From positions 1-43,246 of the forward strand of contig CACNDW010000012.1 in assembly GCA_902619315.1 (NCBI GenBank): a stretch of DNA of 43,246 nucleotides, in the 5' to 3' direction. The notes beneath the pieces were generated by a model that had not been told where the DNA came from, searched no databases, and worked only from the letters and a program-made list of their open reading frames with translations. The translations under genes and the position numbers were made by a program. This DNA comes from an uncultured Bacteroidota bacterium (lineage in GTDB: Bacteria; Bacteroidota; Bacteroidia; Flavobacteriales; Flavobacteriaceae). Of this stretch, positions 18,398 to 27,360 are shown in pieces. Numbering within the stretch: position 1 is the first letter of the stretch; each line of letters opens with the position of its first letter.

Positions 18398-18471
18398 ACA
18401 TTCTAATTTTCGATCATCTTATTGTCTCTGAAAAGCGTTACTTTAGCTTTAAAGATGAAAAATTGATCTGA

Positions 18472-19773
18472 ATGATACTGGTTTATTCTCACAAAATTAC
18501 ACCTCGTTTGACCTATATTTTCAGGCAAATTTTCATCAGAGTTCTTGAATTCCCTGTTGATTTTACTTCTACCATTGAGAAATTTGTTTCCCATTCTGGA
18601 CCTAAATTAAGCTATACTCACCAACCTCTGGGAAATGAATTTTTTATCGGATCCGGTGATTTGCTTTTCCAGCAGGGTATACAAGAAGTCCCTATTGAGG
18701 TATTCAATTGGTCGGGCATTCCTGCTTTTTTTAAGCTGGGTAAACCATCTCAATTACCTTATGATATTTTTGCGGCTTCCTTTTATCTTATAAGCCGATA
18801 TGAGGAATTTCTCCCTCAGGTAAAAAATGAGTTGGGTGCCTTCTTAGCCTACCAAAGCTTGGCCTCAAAAAATAATTTTTTAGAAATGCCTGTTGCGGAT
18901 TTGTGGGCAGTGCGATTGAAGGATAAATTATATGAGTTTTTTCCCGAGTTGCCACATGTGTCTTGGAAAACACCAAAATTTCAACCCATCATCTCGGTTG
19001 TCAATCCTTATAAGTTTCAAAAAAAATCCATCTTGCTAAAGCTTGCTGATACCATGAGTGCTCTTTGGCAATTGGATTTTTTCTCAATCATTGAGCAGTA
19101 TTTGGTGCTCTTCGGTTTGCGAAAGGACCCACACAATAATTTTGAAGAATTGCAAGCCCTTTTTAAAGATAATGGAAATCCACCTTTGTATTTTTTTCTT
19201 TTTGCCAAAAATAATTTTTACGATAAAGGTGCTTCTGTCTATAACTTTAATTTTCGAAAGCTAATCAAAAACACGGCCGATTTGAATAATGTTTCTCTTT
19301 TGGCTTCCTATGCAGCGCAACAGCAATCCAAATACTTGTATCGTGAATGCCAACAACTAAAAAAATTGATTATCAAAAAGATTGATTCTATAAGGTTTAA
19401 TTATGGACTTTTGACTGCCTCTTCGAGTTATTATCACCTTTTGGAACAAGAAATTCAAAAAGATTTCAGTATGGGCTATACAGAGGAAATAGGTTATCGT
19501 GCCTCAACTGCGGTGCCCTTTTATTTTTACGATTTAAACAACGATCTACAAACCTCATTAAAAATTCACCCTGTTGTTGCAGACGAGTCAGGTTTGATGA
19601 AGATTTCCAGTCAAAAGGCCTTTAAAAAATTAATAGAACTATATGAAAACCTACCTACCTCATCGGCTTTGTACGCTGTTTCTTTTTCAAATGCAATTTT
19701 CAATGTTGACAGGCTGAAAAACAGCTGGCGTGATCAATTCATTAATTATATTCAATATCATGCCAGACAATAA
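18472..19773 (+). CDS. DUF7033/polysaccharide-deacetylase-like protein with degenerate catalytic motifs
   Basis: A 433-residue protein of a Bacteroidota family annotated as polysaccharide deacetylase (N-terminal DUF7033 plus a NodB-like domain). Recognisable family landmarks are ITPRLTYIFRQIF near the N terminus, GPKLSYTHQPLGNEFFI, LPYDIFAASFYLISRYEEFLP at about 95-115, and DFSMGYTEEIGYRAST at about 331-346. The residues expected to bind the metal are missing: the Asp-x-Asp strand reads ISVVNPYKF (about 174-182), the His loop reads VSLLASYAA (about 274-282), and the C-terminal His segment reads AVSFSNAIF (about 402-410). I infer a non-catalytic relative. It overlaps the HAD gene by 14 bp. Confidence 0.75.
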   Translation: MILVYSHKITPRLTYIFRQIFIRVLEFPVDFTSTIEKFVSHSGPKLSYTHQPLGNEFFIGSGDLLFQQGIQEVPIEVFNWSGIPAFFKLGKPSQLPYDIFAASFYLISRYEEFLPQVKNELGAFLAYQSLASKNNFLEMPVADLWAVRLKDKLYEFFPELPHVSWKTPKFQPIISVVNPYKFQKKSILLKLADTMSALWQLDFFSIIEQYLVLFGLRKDPHNNFEELQALFKDNGNPPLYFFLFAKNNFYDKGASVYNFNFRKLIKNTADLNNVSLLASYAAQQQSKYLYRECQQLKKLIIKKIDSIRFNYGLLTASSSYYHLLEQEIQKDFSMGYTEEIGYRASTAVPFYFYDLNNDLQTSLKIHPVVADESGLMKISSQKAFKKLIELYENLPTSSALYAVSFSNAIFNVDRLKNSWRDQFINYIQYHARQ

Positions 19774-20452
19774 TCAGATTACTGATGTGTTTTTCGACTT
19801 GGACCACACCCTTTGGGATTTTGAAAGAAATTCAGCCCTGGCTTTTGAGAAGGTTTTTGGAGAACTGAAAATCGATCTCAACCTTGTTGATTTTCTTGGA
19901 GCCTATGAAGGGATCAACCATCACTACTGGAAGTTGTATCGGGAAGACAAGATTTCTCAAAAAGAACTTAGACATAAACGATTGATTAAAACTTTCCAAG
20001 TCATTGATTTTGCATTTGATCCCACTAAGATCGATTCGATTTCCGATCAATATATTTTTCACCTTTCGACTTTTTCCAACCTCTTTGAAGGAGCAATCTC
20101 CCTTTTGGAAAAACTCAAAGTTAAATATCACCTCCATATAATTACCAATGGTTTCGAATTGGTTCAACATAACAAAATAAATAACTCAGGCTTGTCATCA
20201 TATTTTAATAATATTTTTACATCCGAAAAAGTAGGCTACAAAAAACCCCACCCGATTATTTTTGAATATGCGTTAGACCAGACTAATGCTCTTGCTAATA
20301 ATTCTATGATGATAGGAGATAGTCTTGGGGCAGATATTGTAGGCGCATTAAATGTTGGAATGCAAGCGATACATTTCAACTCACATGACGAACCTATGCA
20401 TGATCATTGTCCAATCGTTCAAAATTTGGATGAAATAAATTTAATATTATGA
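19760..20452 (+). CDS. HAD-superfamily hydrolase, YjjG-type (pyrimidine nucleotidase-like)
   Basis: A cytoplasmic phosphatase of HAD subfamily IA. From ATG 19760 it has 230 residues: motif I DLDHTLWDF with Asp13 and Asp15, motif II ITNG, motif III Lys in VGYKKPHP, and motif IV GDSLGADIVGA. The helical cap between motifs I and II and the general length fit YjjG family noncanonical pyrimidine nucleotidases, but the true substrate is inferred from the family. The open frame starts ten codons earlier; MPDNNQITDVFFDLDHT is the natural start and overlaps the preceding gene by 14 bp. Confidence 0.88.
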   Translation: MPDNNQITDVFFDLDHTLWDFERNSALAFEKVFGELKIDLNLVDFLGAYEGINHHYWKLYREDKISQKELRHKRLIKTFQVIDFAFDPTKIDSISDQYIFHLSTFSNLFEGAISLLEKLKVKYHLHIITNGFELVQHNKINNSGLSSYFNNIFTSEKVGYKKPHPIIFEYALDQTNALANNSMMIGDSLGADIVGALNVGMQAIHFNSHDEPMHDHCPIVQNLDEINLIL

Positions 20453-20504
20453 TTTTTTATTTTGAGCTTTTTTCGCCAATGGGAAAGTTTTAAATTCGCA
20501 TCAA

Positions 20505-20831
20505 ATGGAATTTAAAAAAGCACAAAAAATTGTCGACAACTGGATCAAAGAACATGGTGTTCGATATTTTGATGAGTTAACTAATATGGCCCAACTTACC
20601 GAGGAAGTTGGAGAAGTTGCTCGAATCATTGCTAGAAGGTATGGAGAGCAAAGTGAAAAAGAGAGCGACAAAGTTAAAGACCTAGGCGAGGAACTTGCCG
20701 ATGTTATCTTTGTTGTATTGTGCCTGGCCAATCAGACAGGTATTGACCTGCAAAAAGCTTTTGATCAAAAAATGAAAATCAAATCGAAAAGAGATCACGA
20801 CCGTCATCAAAACAATCACAAGTTGAAGTAA
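20505..20831 (+). CDS. MazG-like nucleotide pyrophosphohydrolase
   Basis: A short (108 aa) all-helical NTP pyrophosphohydrolase. The family metal-binding residues are visible in QLTEEVGEVARIIARR (the ExxE helix) and in LGEELADVIFVV (the ExxD helix). Such proteins hydrolyse nucleoside triphosphates, often damaged ones, to monophosphates. It is single-domain, unlike the two-domain MazG. aroA starts 9 bp downstream on the same strand. Confidence 0.88.
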   Translation: MEFKKAQKIVDNWIKEHGVRYFDELTNMAQLTEEVGEVARIIARRYGEQSEKESDKVKDLGEELADVIFVVLCLANQTGIDLQKAFDQKMKIKSKRDHDRHQNNHKLK

Positions 20832-20840
20832 TTAGTTTGC

Positions 20841-22067
20841 ATGAAGTTAAAAATTCAAAATTCTAATAAGGAGGCAAATGGTGATCTCACCATCACTGGT
20901 TCTAAGAGTGAATCAAACAGGTTGCTAATCATTCAAGCGTTATACCCTCAAATTGAAATTCATAACCTTTCCAAATCTGATGATTCTAAGGTTACTCTGG
21001 AGGGGTTGAAAAGTAAAAAAAATGTCATAGATATTAATCATGCAGGTACTGCCATGCGTTTTTTGACAGCTTATTTTGCCATCCAACCGCATCGAGAAAT
21101 TGTTTTGACAGGATCAAATAGAATGCAAGAACGCCCTATAAAACTTTTGGTAGAGGCATTGAACAGTTTGGGAGCTGATATAACCTATGAAAAGGAACCA
21201 GGTTTTCCGCCATTGATTATCAGAGGAAAGGAAATTTCAATCAATCGAGTATCACTACCTGCAAATATCAGCAGTCAGTATATTTCAGCTTTGATGCTGG
21301 TTGCACCCGCTCTGAAGAATGGATTGAAAATTGATTTGATAGGTGAAACTACTTCATTTCCATACATAAAAATGACACAAAGTATAATGAATCAATTGGG
21401 TTTTGAGACAGCTTTTGATGGAAATCAAATTTCCATAAAGTCTGCTTCCAGTATAAATATAAATCATTGGAAAATTGAGTCTGACTGGAGTTCAGCTTCT
21501 TACTTCTATTCTATAGTGGCTTTAGCGGACAGAAGTGAAATCTCTTTGAAGAGTTTTTTTGAAGAAAGTAAACAAGGTGATGCTGCACTCACTGAGATTT
21601 ACGAAAAATTTGGAGTTAAAACTACTCATTCAAATGGAAAAATTATACTTTCCAAAATTACAGATTTTAACCCCCCAAATTTTATAACATTAAATCTTAA
21701 AAATACTCCCGATTTAGCTCAAACAATTGCAGTTACTTGCTTAGGTCTTAATATTGATTGTAAACTTTCAGGTTTACACACCCTGAAAATCAAAGAGACT
21801 AATAGGCTGACTGCGCTAAAAACTGAAATTGAAAAGCTGGGGGGTAATGTAAAAATTACCGACAGAAGTCTTGAACTTCTCAATACAGGTAAGATTAATG
21901 AAAATATTCTAATAGATACATATAACGATCATAGAATGGCAATGGCTTTCGCTCCTTTAGGATTAAGAGTTCCTATAAATATTAATAATCCAAAGGTAGT
22001 ATCAAAGTCATATCCAGATTTTTGGGACGATTTACAGAAAATAGGCTTTAACCAAAATATCATTTAG
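20841..22067 (+). CDS. aroA: 3-phosphoshikimate 1-carboxyvinyltransferase (EPSP synthase)
   Basis: It joins shikimate-3-phosphate with phosphoenolpyruvate in aromatic amino acid synthesis. The N-terminal GSKSESNRLL carries the conserved Lys, HAGTAMRFLTAYF the central AGTAMR motif, then GSNRMQERPI, the Asp-containing NTPDLAQTIAV, IKETNRLTAL, and NDHRMAMAFAP near the end. At 408 residues it is slightly shorter than the E. coli enzyme but complete. It ends just before a strong promoter for queA. Confidence 0.95.
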   Translation: MKLKIQNSNKEANGDLTITGSKSESNRLLIIQALYPQIEIHNLSKSDDSKVTLEGLKSKKNVIDINHAGTAMRFLTAYFAIQPHREIVLTGSNRMQERPIKLLVEALNSLGADITYEKEPGFPPLIIRGKEISINRVSLPANISSQYISALMLVAPALKNGLKIDLIGETTSFPYIKMTQSIMNQLGFETAFDGNQISIKSASSININHWKIESDWSSASYFYSIVALADRSEISLKSFFEESKQGDAALTEIYEKFGVKTTHSNGKIILSKITDFNPPNFITLNLKNTPDLAQTIAVTCLGLNIDCKLSGLHTLKIKETNRLTALKTEIEKLGGNVKITDRSLELLNTGKINENILIDTYNDHRMAMAFAPLGLRVPININNPKVVSKSYPDFWDDLQKIGFNQNII

Positions 22068-22085
22068 TTTTTTATTGCCTTTTAC

Positions 22086-22117
22086 TTGACAAGCCCCCCC
22101 CCGAGAGACTATATTTG
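22086..22117 (+). promoter_or_regulatory. Promoter of queA with poly-C spacer
   Basis: TTG at 22086-22088 and TATATTTG at 22110-22117 are separated by 21 bp, fitting the Bacteroidota TTG/TAnnTTTG promoter well. The -7 element ends 20 bp before the GTG start of queA. The spacer contains a run of nine C. Confidence 0.7.
22094..22102 (+). repeat. Homopolymeric C tract (nine C)
   Basis: Nine consecutive C residues occur inside the promoter spacer upstream of queA, in otherwise AT-rich intergenic DNA. The GCCCCCC side can also pair imperfectly with GGAGGGC at 22117-22123. Confidence 0.9.
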
Positions 22118-22137
22118 GAGGGCAAAAAAAAATAACC

Positions 22138-23187
22138 GTGAAATTATCAGACTTTAATTTTGACCTACCTAGTACATTATTAGCACAAAGACCCTCAGCA
22201 GGAAGAGATGAATCTCGGTTGATGGTTCTCAATAGAGCTGATCAATCGATTAGTCATCATACTTTCAAGGATGTAATCGATTTTTTCGATGAAGGGGATG
22301 TAATGGTATTGAACAACACCAAAGTTTTTCCTGCCAGACTTTTTGGTAACAAAGAGAAAACAGGAGCTAGAATCGAAGTCTTTTTATTGAGAGAACTCAA
22401 TGATGAACAACGACTTTGGGATGTATTAGTAGATCCTGCAAGAAAAATCAGAATTGGAAATAAACTTTATTTTGGAAATGATGACAGTTTGGTTGCAGAA
22501 GTCATTGATAATACCACCTCAAGAGGAAGAACACTCCGGTTCCTTTTTGATGGTTCCTACAGTGAATTCCGATCTAAACTTAAAGAATTGGGACAAACCC
22601 CACTTCCTAAATACATCAAACGTCCAATTGAAGAGGAGGATGAGCAGCGATATCAAACTATTTATGCTAAACACGAGGGAGCCGTAGCAGCCCCAACAGC
22701 TGGACTTCATTTTTCAAAACACCTTATTAAAAGACTTCAAATAAAAGGAATTGATTTGGCCGAATTAACTTTACACGTTGGATTGGGAACTTTTAGTCCA
22801 GTTGAGGTTGAAGATCTCTCCAAGCACAAGATGGACTCTGAGGAGTTGATAATCACTCAAGATGCCTCTGATGTTGTTAACAATGCATTAAGCACAAATC
22901 GAAAAATCTGTGCCGTTGGCACTACGGTTATGAGAGGTTTAGAGTCATCTGTGTCCTCTATTGGAACTCTTAACCCCTATCAGGGATGGACTCATAAGTT
23001 TATTTTCCCTCCTTATGATTTTTCTATTGCCAATTGTATGATTACGAATTTTCATACGCCTAAATCAACTTTGTTGATGATGGTTTCTGCATTCGCAGAT
23101 GTTGAATTCATAAAAGAAGCTTACAATCAAGCAATCAAGAAGAAATACAATTTTTATTCTTACGGTGATGCAATGCTCATTATTTAA
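22138..23187 (+). CDS. queA: S-adenosylmethionine:tRNA ribosyltransferase-isomerase
   Basis: It transfers the ribosyl part of SAM to preQ1 in tRNA to form epoxyqueuosine, part of queuosine synthesis. The 349-residue protein starts [19 protein letters not shown], as expected for QueA, and contains [43 protein letters not shown], and the C-terminal YGDAMLI. The start codon is GTG at 22138, supported by family N terminus and by the promoter 20 bp upstream. rlmN follows 45 bp later. Confidence 0.96.
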   Translation: MKLSDFNFDLPSTLLAQRPSAGRDESRLMVLNRADQSISHHTFKDVIDFFDEGDVMVLNNTKVFPARLFGNKEKTGARIEVFLLRELNDEQRLWDVLVDPARKIRIGNKLYFGNDDSLVAEVIDNTTSRGRTLRFLFDGSYSEFRSKLKELGQTPLPKYIKRPIEEEDEQRYQTIYAKHEGAVAAPTAGLHFSKHLIKRLQIKGIDLAELTLHVGLGTFSPVEVEDLSKHKMDSEELIITQDASDVVNNALSTNRKICAVGTTVMRGLESSVSSIGTLNPYQGWTHKFIFPPYDFSIANCMITNFHTPKSTLLMMVSAFADVEFIKEAYNQAIKKKYNFYSYGDAMLII

Positions 23188-23232
23188 AAGCATTAAGAAT
23201 ACTTTGAGTAGGATAGTTGAAAGACAGTATTC

Positions 23233-24285
23233 ATGAAAACCTTTACAAAAAAAGATATTCGGTCCTTATCACTTAAAGAACTAAGGTGTTTTTTCACTGA
23301 TAATAAGGTCCAAGCCTTTCGAGGAAATCAGGTTTATCAATGGCTTTGGCAAAAGGGGATTCACAGTTTTGAGGGAATGACTAACCTCTCGAAATCAAAC
23401 AGGGCCCTATTACAAAAACATTTTGTAATTAATCACATTGATATAAATCATCAACAAAAGAGCAATGATGGAACCATCAAGAATGCAGTTAAACTGTATG
23501 ATAATTTAGTTGTTGAATCTGTTCTTATTCCTACTGCTACTCGAACCACTGCTTGTGTTTCTTCTCAGGTAGGGTGTAGTTTAGATTGTAAATTTTGTGC
23601 TACTGCCAAAATCAAAAGAATGCGAAATCTCAATGCTGATGAAATTTATGATCAGGTTGTTGCTATCGATAGGCAAAGCCGATTATATTTTGATAGGCCA
23701 CTTTCAAACATTGTATTTATGGGGATGGGAGAACCTTTGATGAATTACAAAAATTTGATCAATGCTATTGAGAAAATCACTGATCAGAATGGTTTGGGTA
23801 TGTCACCCTCGAGAGTAACAGTTTCTACCTCTGGAATCCCAAAAATAATAATGAAAATGGCCGACGACCAAGTACGTTTTGGTTTGGCCGTTTCACTTCA
23901 CAGTGCCCGACAGAATGTAAGAGCCAAATTGATGCCTTTTGCAGAAAAATTTCCCCTTAACGATCTTGCTTACGCCATCAAGTATTGGTATGAAAAAACA
24001 GAAAAAGTAGTTACCTATGAATATGTAGTTTGGAAGGGAATAAATGATAGTGATGAAGACATAAATGCTTTACTTAATTTTTGCAAAATTTCTCCTTGTA
24101 AAGTGAATTTGATAGAATACAATCCCATTGGAGATGACCAATTCATCCAGGCTGAAAAGAATATAATCAAGGCCTACGTGAAAGCTTTGGAAGCCCAAAG
24201 AATTACTGTAACTGTTAGGAGATCAAGGGGAAAAGATATTGATGCAGCTTGTGGCCAGTTGGCCAACAAAGACATGTTAGTATAG
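23233..24285 (+). CDS. rlmN: Dual-specificity 23S rRNA/tRNA methyltransferase RlmN (radical SAM)
   Basis: It methylates C2 of adenosine in 23S rRNA A2503 and certain tRNAs. The radical-SAM cluster motif CSLDCKFC gives Cys115, Cys119 and Cys122. The two mechanistic cysteines expected in RlmN are present as Cys108 (TACVSSQVG) and Cys340 (DAACGQL). FMGMGEPLMN and GLAVSLHSA are also conserved. At 350 residues it is of family length. Confidence 0.96.
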   Translation: MKTFTKKDIRSLSLKELRCFFTDNKVQAFRGNQVYQWLWQKGIHSFEGMTNLSKSNRALLQKHFVINHIDINHQQKSNDGTIKNAVKLYDNLVVESVLIPTATRTTACVSSQVGCSLDCKFCATAKIKRMRNLNADEIYDQVVAIDRQSRLYFDRPLSNIVFMGMGEPLMNYKNLINAIEKITDQNGLGMSPSRVTVSTSGIPKIIMKMADDQVRFGLAVSLHSARQNVRAKLMPFAEKFPLNDLAYAIKYWYEKTEKVVTYEYVVWKGINDSDEDINALLNFCKISPCKVNLIEYNPIGDDQFIQAEKNIIKAYVKALEAQRITVTVRRSRGKDIDAACGQLANKDMLV

Positions 24286-24286
24286 A

Positions 24287-24318
24287 TTGTTCTACCTTGA
24301 TGAATAGTGGTATCTTTA
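24287..24318 (+). promoter_or_regulatory. Possible promoter of the polyprenyl synthetase gene
   Basis: TTG at 24287-24289 is followed after 21 bp by TATCTTTA at 24311-24318, one mismatch (final A for G) from TAnnTTTG. It ends 7 bp before the start codon. Confidence 0.4.
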
Positions 24319-24325
24319 CGAAGGA

Positions 24326-25303
24326 ATGAAAGTTGTAGAGCGTATTAAGAAACCCATTTATGAGGAGATGGAACTATTTGAAAAAAAGTTCAAGAACTCA
24401 ATGTCCTCTAAGGTCCCTTTACTAAATAGGATTACCCATTTTATTGTCAATAGAAAAGGGAAGCAAATGCGACCAATGTTTGTTTTTCTGGTAGCCAAAA
24501 TGCTGGGTAACGGCAAAATAAATGAACGAACCTACAGAGGGGCAGCGGTAATCGAATTGATTCATACGGCAACATTGGTCCATGACGACGTAGTAGATGA
24601 AAGTAATAAACGAAGGGGATTCTTTTCTATTAATGCCCTTTGGAAAAACAAAATTGCGGTTTTGGTTGGTGATTATTTGCTCTCTAAAGGATTGCTTCTT
24701 TCGATAGAAAATGAAGATTTTGATTTACTCAAAATTATCTCTATTGCAGTCCGTGAAATGAGTCAAGGAGAGCTTTTGCAGATCGAAAAGTCAAGAAATC
24801 TTGACATTTCAGAGGAGATTTATTACAAAATTATACGCAAAAAAACAGCTACCCTACTTGCAGCTTGCTGTGCAATGGGTGCCAAGTCTGTTAATGCTGA
24901 AAATGAAAATGTAGCAAAAATGCACGAGTTTGGCGAACTTCTTGGGATGGCTTTTCAGATTAAAGACGATTTATTTGATTATTCAGATAAGAAAATAGGC
25001 AAACCCACTGGTATTGACATTAAAGAACAAAAAATGACTTTGCCATTGATTCATGCCCTCAACGTAATGGAACGTTCTGACAAAAAGTGGTTGATCAATA
25101 CAGTTAAAAACCACAATAAAGACAAAAAAAGAGTTCGTCAGGCGATCAAAAAAATCAAAGAAATTGGCGGTCTTCAATTTGCAAATGAAAAAATGGAGTT
25201 TTTTCGTTCTCGTGCTATTGAATTACTCAAAACATTTCCTAAAAACACCTACCGAGATTCTTTGGAGTTGATGGTCAACTACGTTATTGAACGCAGTATT
25301 TAG
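24326..25303 (+). CDS. Polyprenyl diphosphate synthase
   Basis: A trans-isoprenyl diphosphate synthase that extends farnesyl or geranyl units with isopentenyl diphosphate. The first Asp-rich motif is LVHDDVVDES (Asp87, Asp88, Asp91) and the second is FQIKDDLFDY at about 211-219; GKQMRP precedes the first. At 325 residues it fits the octaprenyl-type class that makes the menaquinone side chain, but product length cannot be read with confidence from the sequence. dnaG follows after 79 bp. Confidence 0.9.
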   Translation: MKVVERIKKPIYEEMELFEKKFKNSMSSKVPLLNRITHFIVNRKGKQMRPMFVFLVAKMLGNGKINERTYRGAAVIELIHTATLVHDDVVDESNKRRGFFSINALWKNKIAVLVGDYLLSKGLLLSIENEDFDLLKIISIAVREMSQGELLQIEKSRNLDISEEIYYKIIRKKTATLLAACCAMGAKSVNAENENVAKMHEFGELLGMAFQIKDDLFDYSDKKIGKPTGIDIKEQKMTLPLIHALNVMERSDKKWLINTVKNHNKDKKRVRQAIKKIKEIGGLQFANEKMEFFRSRAIELLKTFPKNTYRDSLELMVNYVIERSI

Positions 25304-25382
25304 ATCTCAAAAATTTAATTTGATTCCAACGTTTTGCCTAATCCTCATATAATTTTATTTTTATATAAATATTTCGTTTGAT

Positions 25383-27338
25383 TTGATTTCAAGAAGTACC
25401 ATTGACCAAGTATATGAGACTGCTCGATTGGAGGAGGTAATCGGCGAATATATTACTCTAAAAAAGTCGGGAGCTAATTTCAAAGGTTTAAGTCCATTTA
25501 CGCAAGAGCGGACACCTAGTTTTATGGTCTCGCCTGCCAAACAAATATGGAAAGATTTTAGTAGTGGAAAAGGGGGCAATGTCATCGCTTTTTTGATGGA
25601 GCATGAATATTTTACTTATCCTGAGGCTATCCGTTATTTGGCTAAAAAATATAATATTGAAATTGAGGAAACGGAGTTAAGTCCAGAGGAAAAGCAAATC
25701 AAAGATACCAGAGAGAGTATGTTTTTAGTTGCTCAATTCGCTGCTGACTTTTTTGAAAAAAATCTTTGGGAAACTCAGGAAGGAAAATCCATTGGTTTGA
25801 CCTATTTCAAAGAAAGGGGTTTCGAAGACGAAACCTTGAAAAAATTTTCTTTAGGTTATTCTCCAGAATCATATGATGCACTATGTAAAAAGGCTGAAAA
25901 TGAAGGCTTCAAATTAGATTTTTTAGAAAAAACAGGTTTAGTTATAGTTAATGAAGATAGAAAAGTAGATCGATTCAGAGGAAGGGTTATTTTTCCAATT
26001 CGAAGTATGTCTGGAAGAGTTCAAGGTTTTGGTGCGAGGATATTATCTCAAAATAGCAAAACAGCAAAGTATCTCAATTCTCCTGAAAGTGATATTTATA
26101 ATAAAAGTAAGGCCTTGTATGGAATTTTTGAATCTAAGCAGAGCATTGCAAAAAAGGATCTTTGTTTTTTGGTTGAAGGCTACACCGACGTCATTCAAAT
26201 GCATCAATCGGGGATAACCAATGTGGTCTCTTCCTCGGGAACTGCATTGTCAGTTGATCAAATTAGAATGATCAATCGTTTGACTTCTAATGTTGTTGTT
26301 TTATATGATTCTGATGCTGCCGGATTAAGAGCCTCACTTAGGGGGATTGATTTGATTTTGGAACAAGGTATGAATGTAAGGGTTTGTGCTTTTCCAAAGG
26401 GAGAAGACCCCGACAGTTTTGCCCAATCACGTTCCTTACAAGAAATTAATATTTTTTTGGAAGAACATTCCAAAGATTTTATCCAATTCAAAGCATCATT
26501 ACTATCTGATGAAGGAAAAAATAACCCTATTAGCAAAGCCGAAACCATCCGTGAGATTGTTGAGAGTATTCATAAAATTCCTGATGCTATCAAGCAAGAG
26601 ATATATATTCAGAGTTGTTCCGAAATAATGCAGATTTCTGAAGATGTACTTTTTAGAGCTTTGGCTCAAATAAACCAAAAAAACAATCAAAAATCAACAA
26701 AGAAATTTATTCCTAGCGAACCTGTTGCTTTGATCAAGAAAACAGCTGATTCAGAAGCTAAAGTTGAGCGCATCTTTGAGTTAGAAAGACAGATCATTTC
26801 AATTTTATTGACCTACGGAAATCAAGAGTTAAATTTCGAGGAACCAATTTCAATTACCAACGAAGATGGGGAATTGATAGAGGAGACACAAAAGATATCT
26901 GCGAAAGTATATGAAAAGATTTTTTTGGATCTTCAACAAGACGAAATTGAGCTTAGTCATGAAACTTTCAAAAAGATTTTCTACAAACTCATTGAATTTT
27001 ACCAAAGTTATCAAGGAGATTTAAACCTTGAAAAGATTATGCAAACAGACGACTTGATCCAAAATGAAATCATTACGGATCTTGTCATGAAAGAGGAACA
27101 ACATCAATTACACGATTGGGAAAAGAGAAATGTTTTTGTCAAAGTTAGGGGAAGTGAGGTCGAAAGACTAGTAAGTGAAACAATTCTTTCCATGAGACGA
27201 TACCTAATTGATCAAAAGATCACCGAACTCCAAAAGGGAACAAAGGACAAACAGTCTAACCAAGATCTACTTAAGGAAATCCAAATGTATCAGAGTCTAA
27301 AAAATATAATATCGAATAGACTTCATCGGGTTATTTAA
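25383..27338 (+). CDS. dnaG: DNA primase DnaG with degenerate CHC2 zinc motif
   Basis: It makes RNA primers for DNA replication at the fork. The 651-residue protein has the DnaG order: N-terminal CHC2-type domain, core with RFRGRVIFPIRSMSGRVQGFGAR, Toprim catalytic segment EGYTDVIQMHQSG and YDSDAAG with the metal-binding acids, and a C-terminal helicase-interacting part. The zinc motif is lost: where CPFH and CFGC are expected it reads SPFT (37-40) and DFSS (58-61), giving Ser37, Thr40, Asp58 and Ser61. The surrounding ERTPSF and GKGGNVI are kept. The start is TTG at 25383, since the first conserved residues are ISRSTIDQV and no ATG is near. Confidence 0.95.
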   Translation: MISRSTIDQVYETARLEEVIGEYITLKKSGANFKGLSPFTQERTPSFMVSPAKQIWKDFSSGKGGNVIAFLMEHEYFTYPEAIRYLAKKYNIEIEETELSPEEKQIKDTRESMFLVAQFAADFFEKNLWETQEGKSIGLTYFKERGFEDETLKKFSLGYSPESYDALCKKAENEGFKLDFLEKTGLVIVNEDRKVDRFRGRVIFPIRSMSGRVQGFGARILSQNSKTAKYLNSPESDIYNKSKALYGIFESKQSIAKKDLCFLVEGYTDVIQMHQSGITNVVSSSGTALSVDQIRMINRLTSNVVVLYDSDAAGLRASLRGIDLILEQGMNVRVCAFPKGEDPDSFAQSRSLQEINIFLEEHSKDFIQFKASLLSDEGKNNPISKAETIREIVESIHKIPDAIKQEIYIQSCSEIMQISEDVLFRALAQINQKNNQKSTKKFIPSEPVALIKKTADSEAKVERIFELERQIISILLTYGNQELNFEEPISITNEDGELIEETQKISAKVYEKIFLDLQQDEIELSHETFKKIFYKLIEFYQSYQGDLNLEKIMQTDDLIQNEIITDLVMKEEQHQLHDWEKRNVFVKVRGSEVERLVSETILSMRRYLIDQKITELQKGTKDKQSNQDLLKEIQMYQSLKNIISNRLHRVI

Positions 27339-27360
27339 ACCAAATTGTTTTTTCGAACAG

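Larger units (their letters stand above)
18137..18471. other. 335-bp intergenic region with possible decayed element
   Basis: This is the only gene-free stretch above 300 bp in the window. I see no intact gene, tRNA or clear riboswitch. On the minus strand, one frame between about 18195 and 18400 reads as protein-like segments (ending in DEYMGYIVMSWTQL, and later ALDPYSSVFLGTAIRILLF) but is broken by at least three stops. This could be a degraded gene, a piece of a dispersed repeat, or chance. An AT-rich hairpin sits at the left edge and a TAnnTTTG-like element at 18390. Confidence 0.4.
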
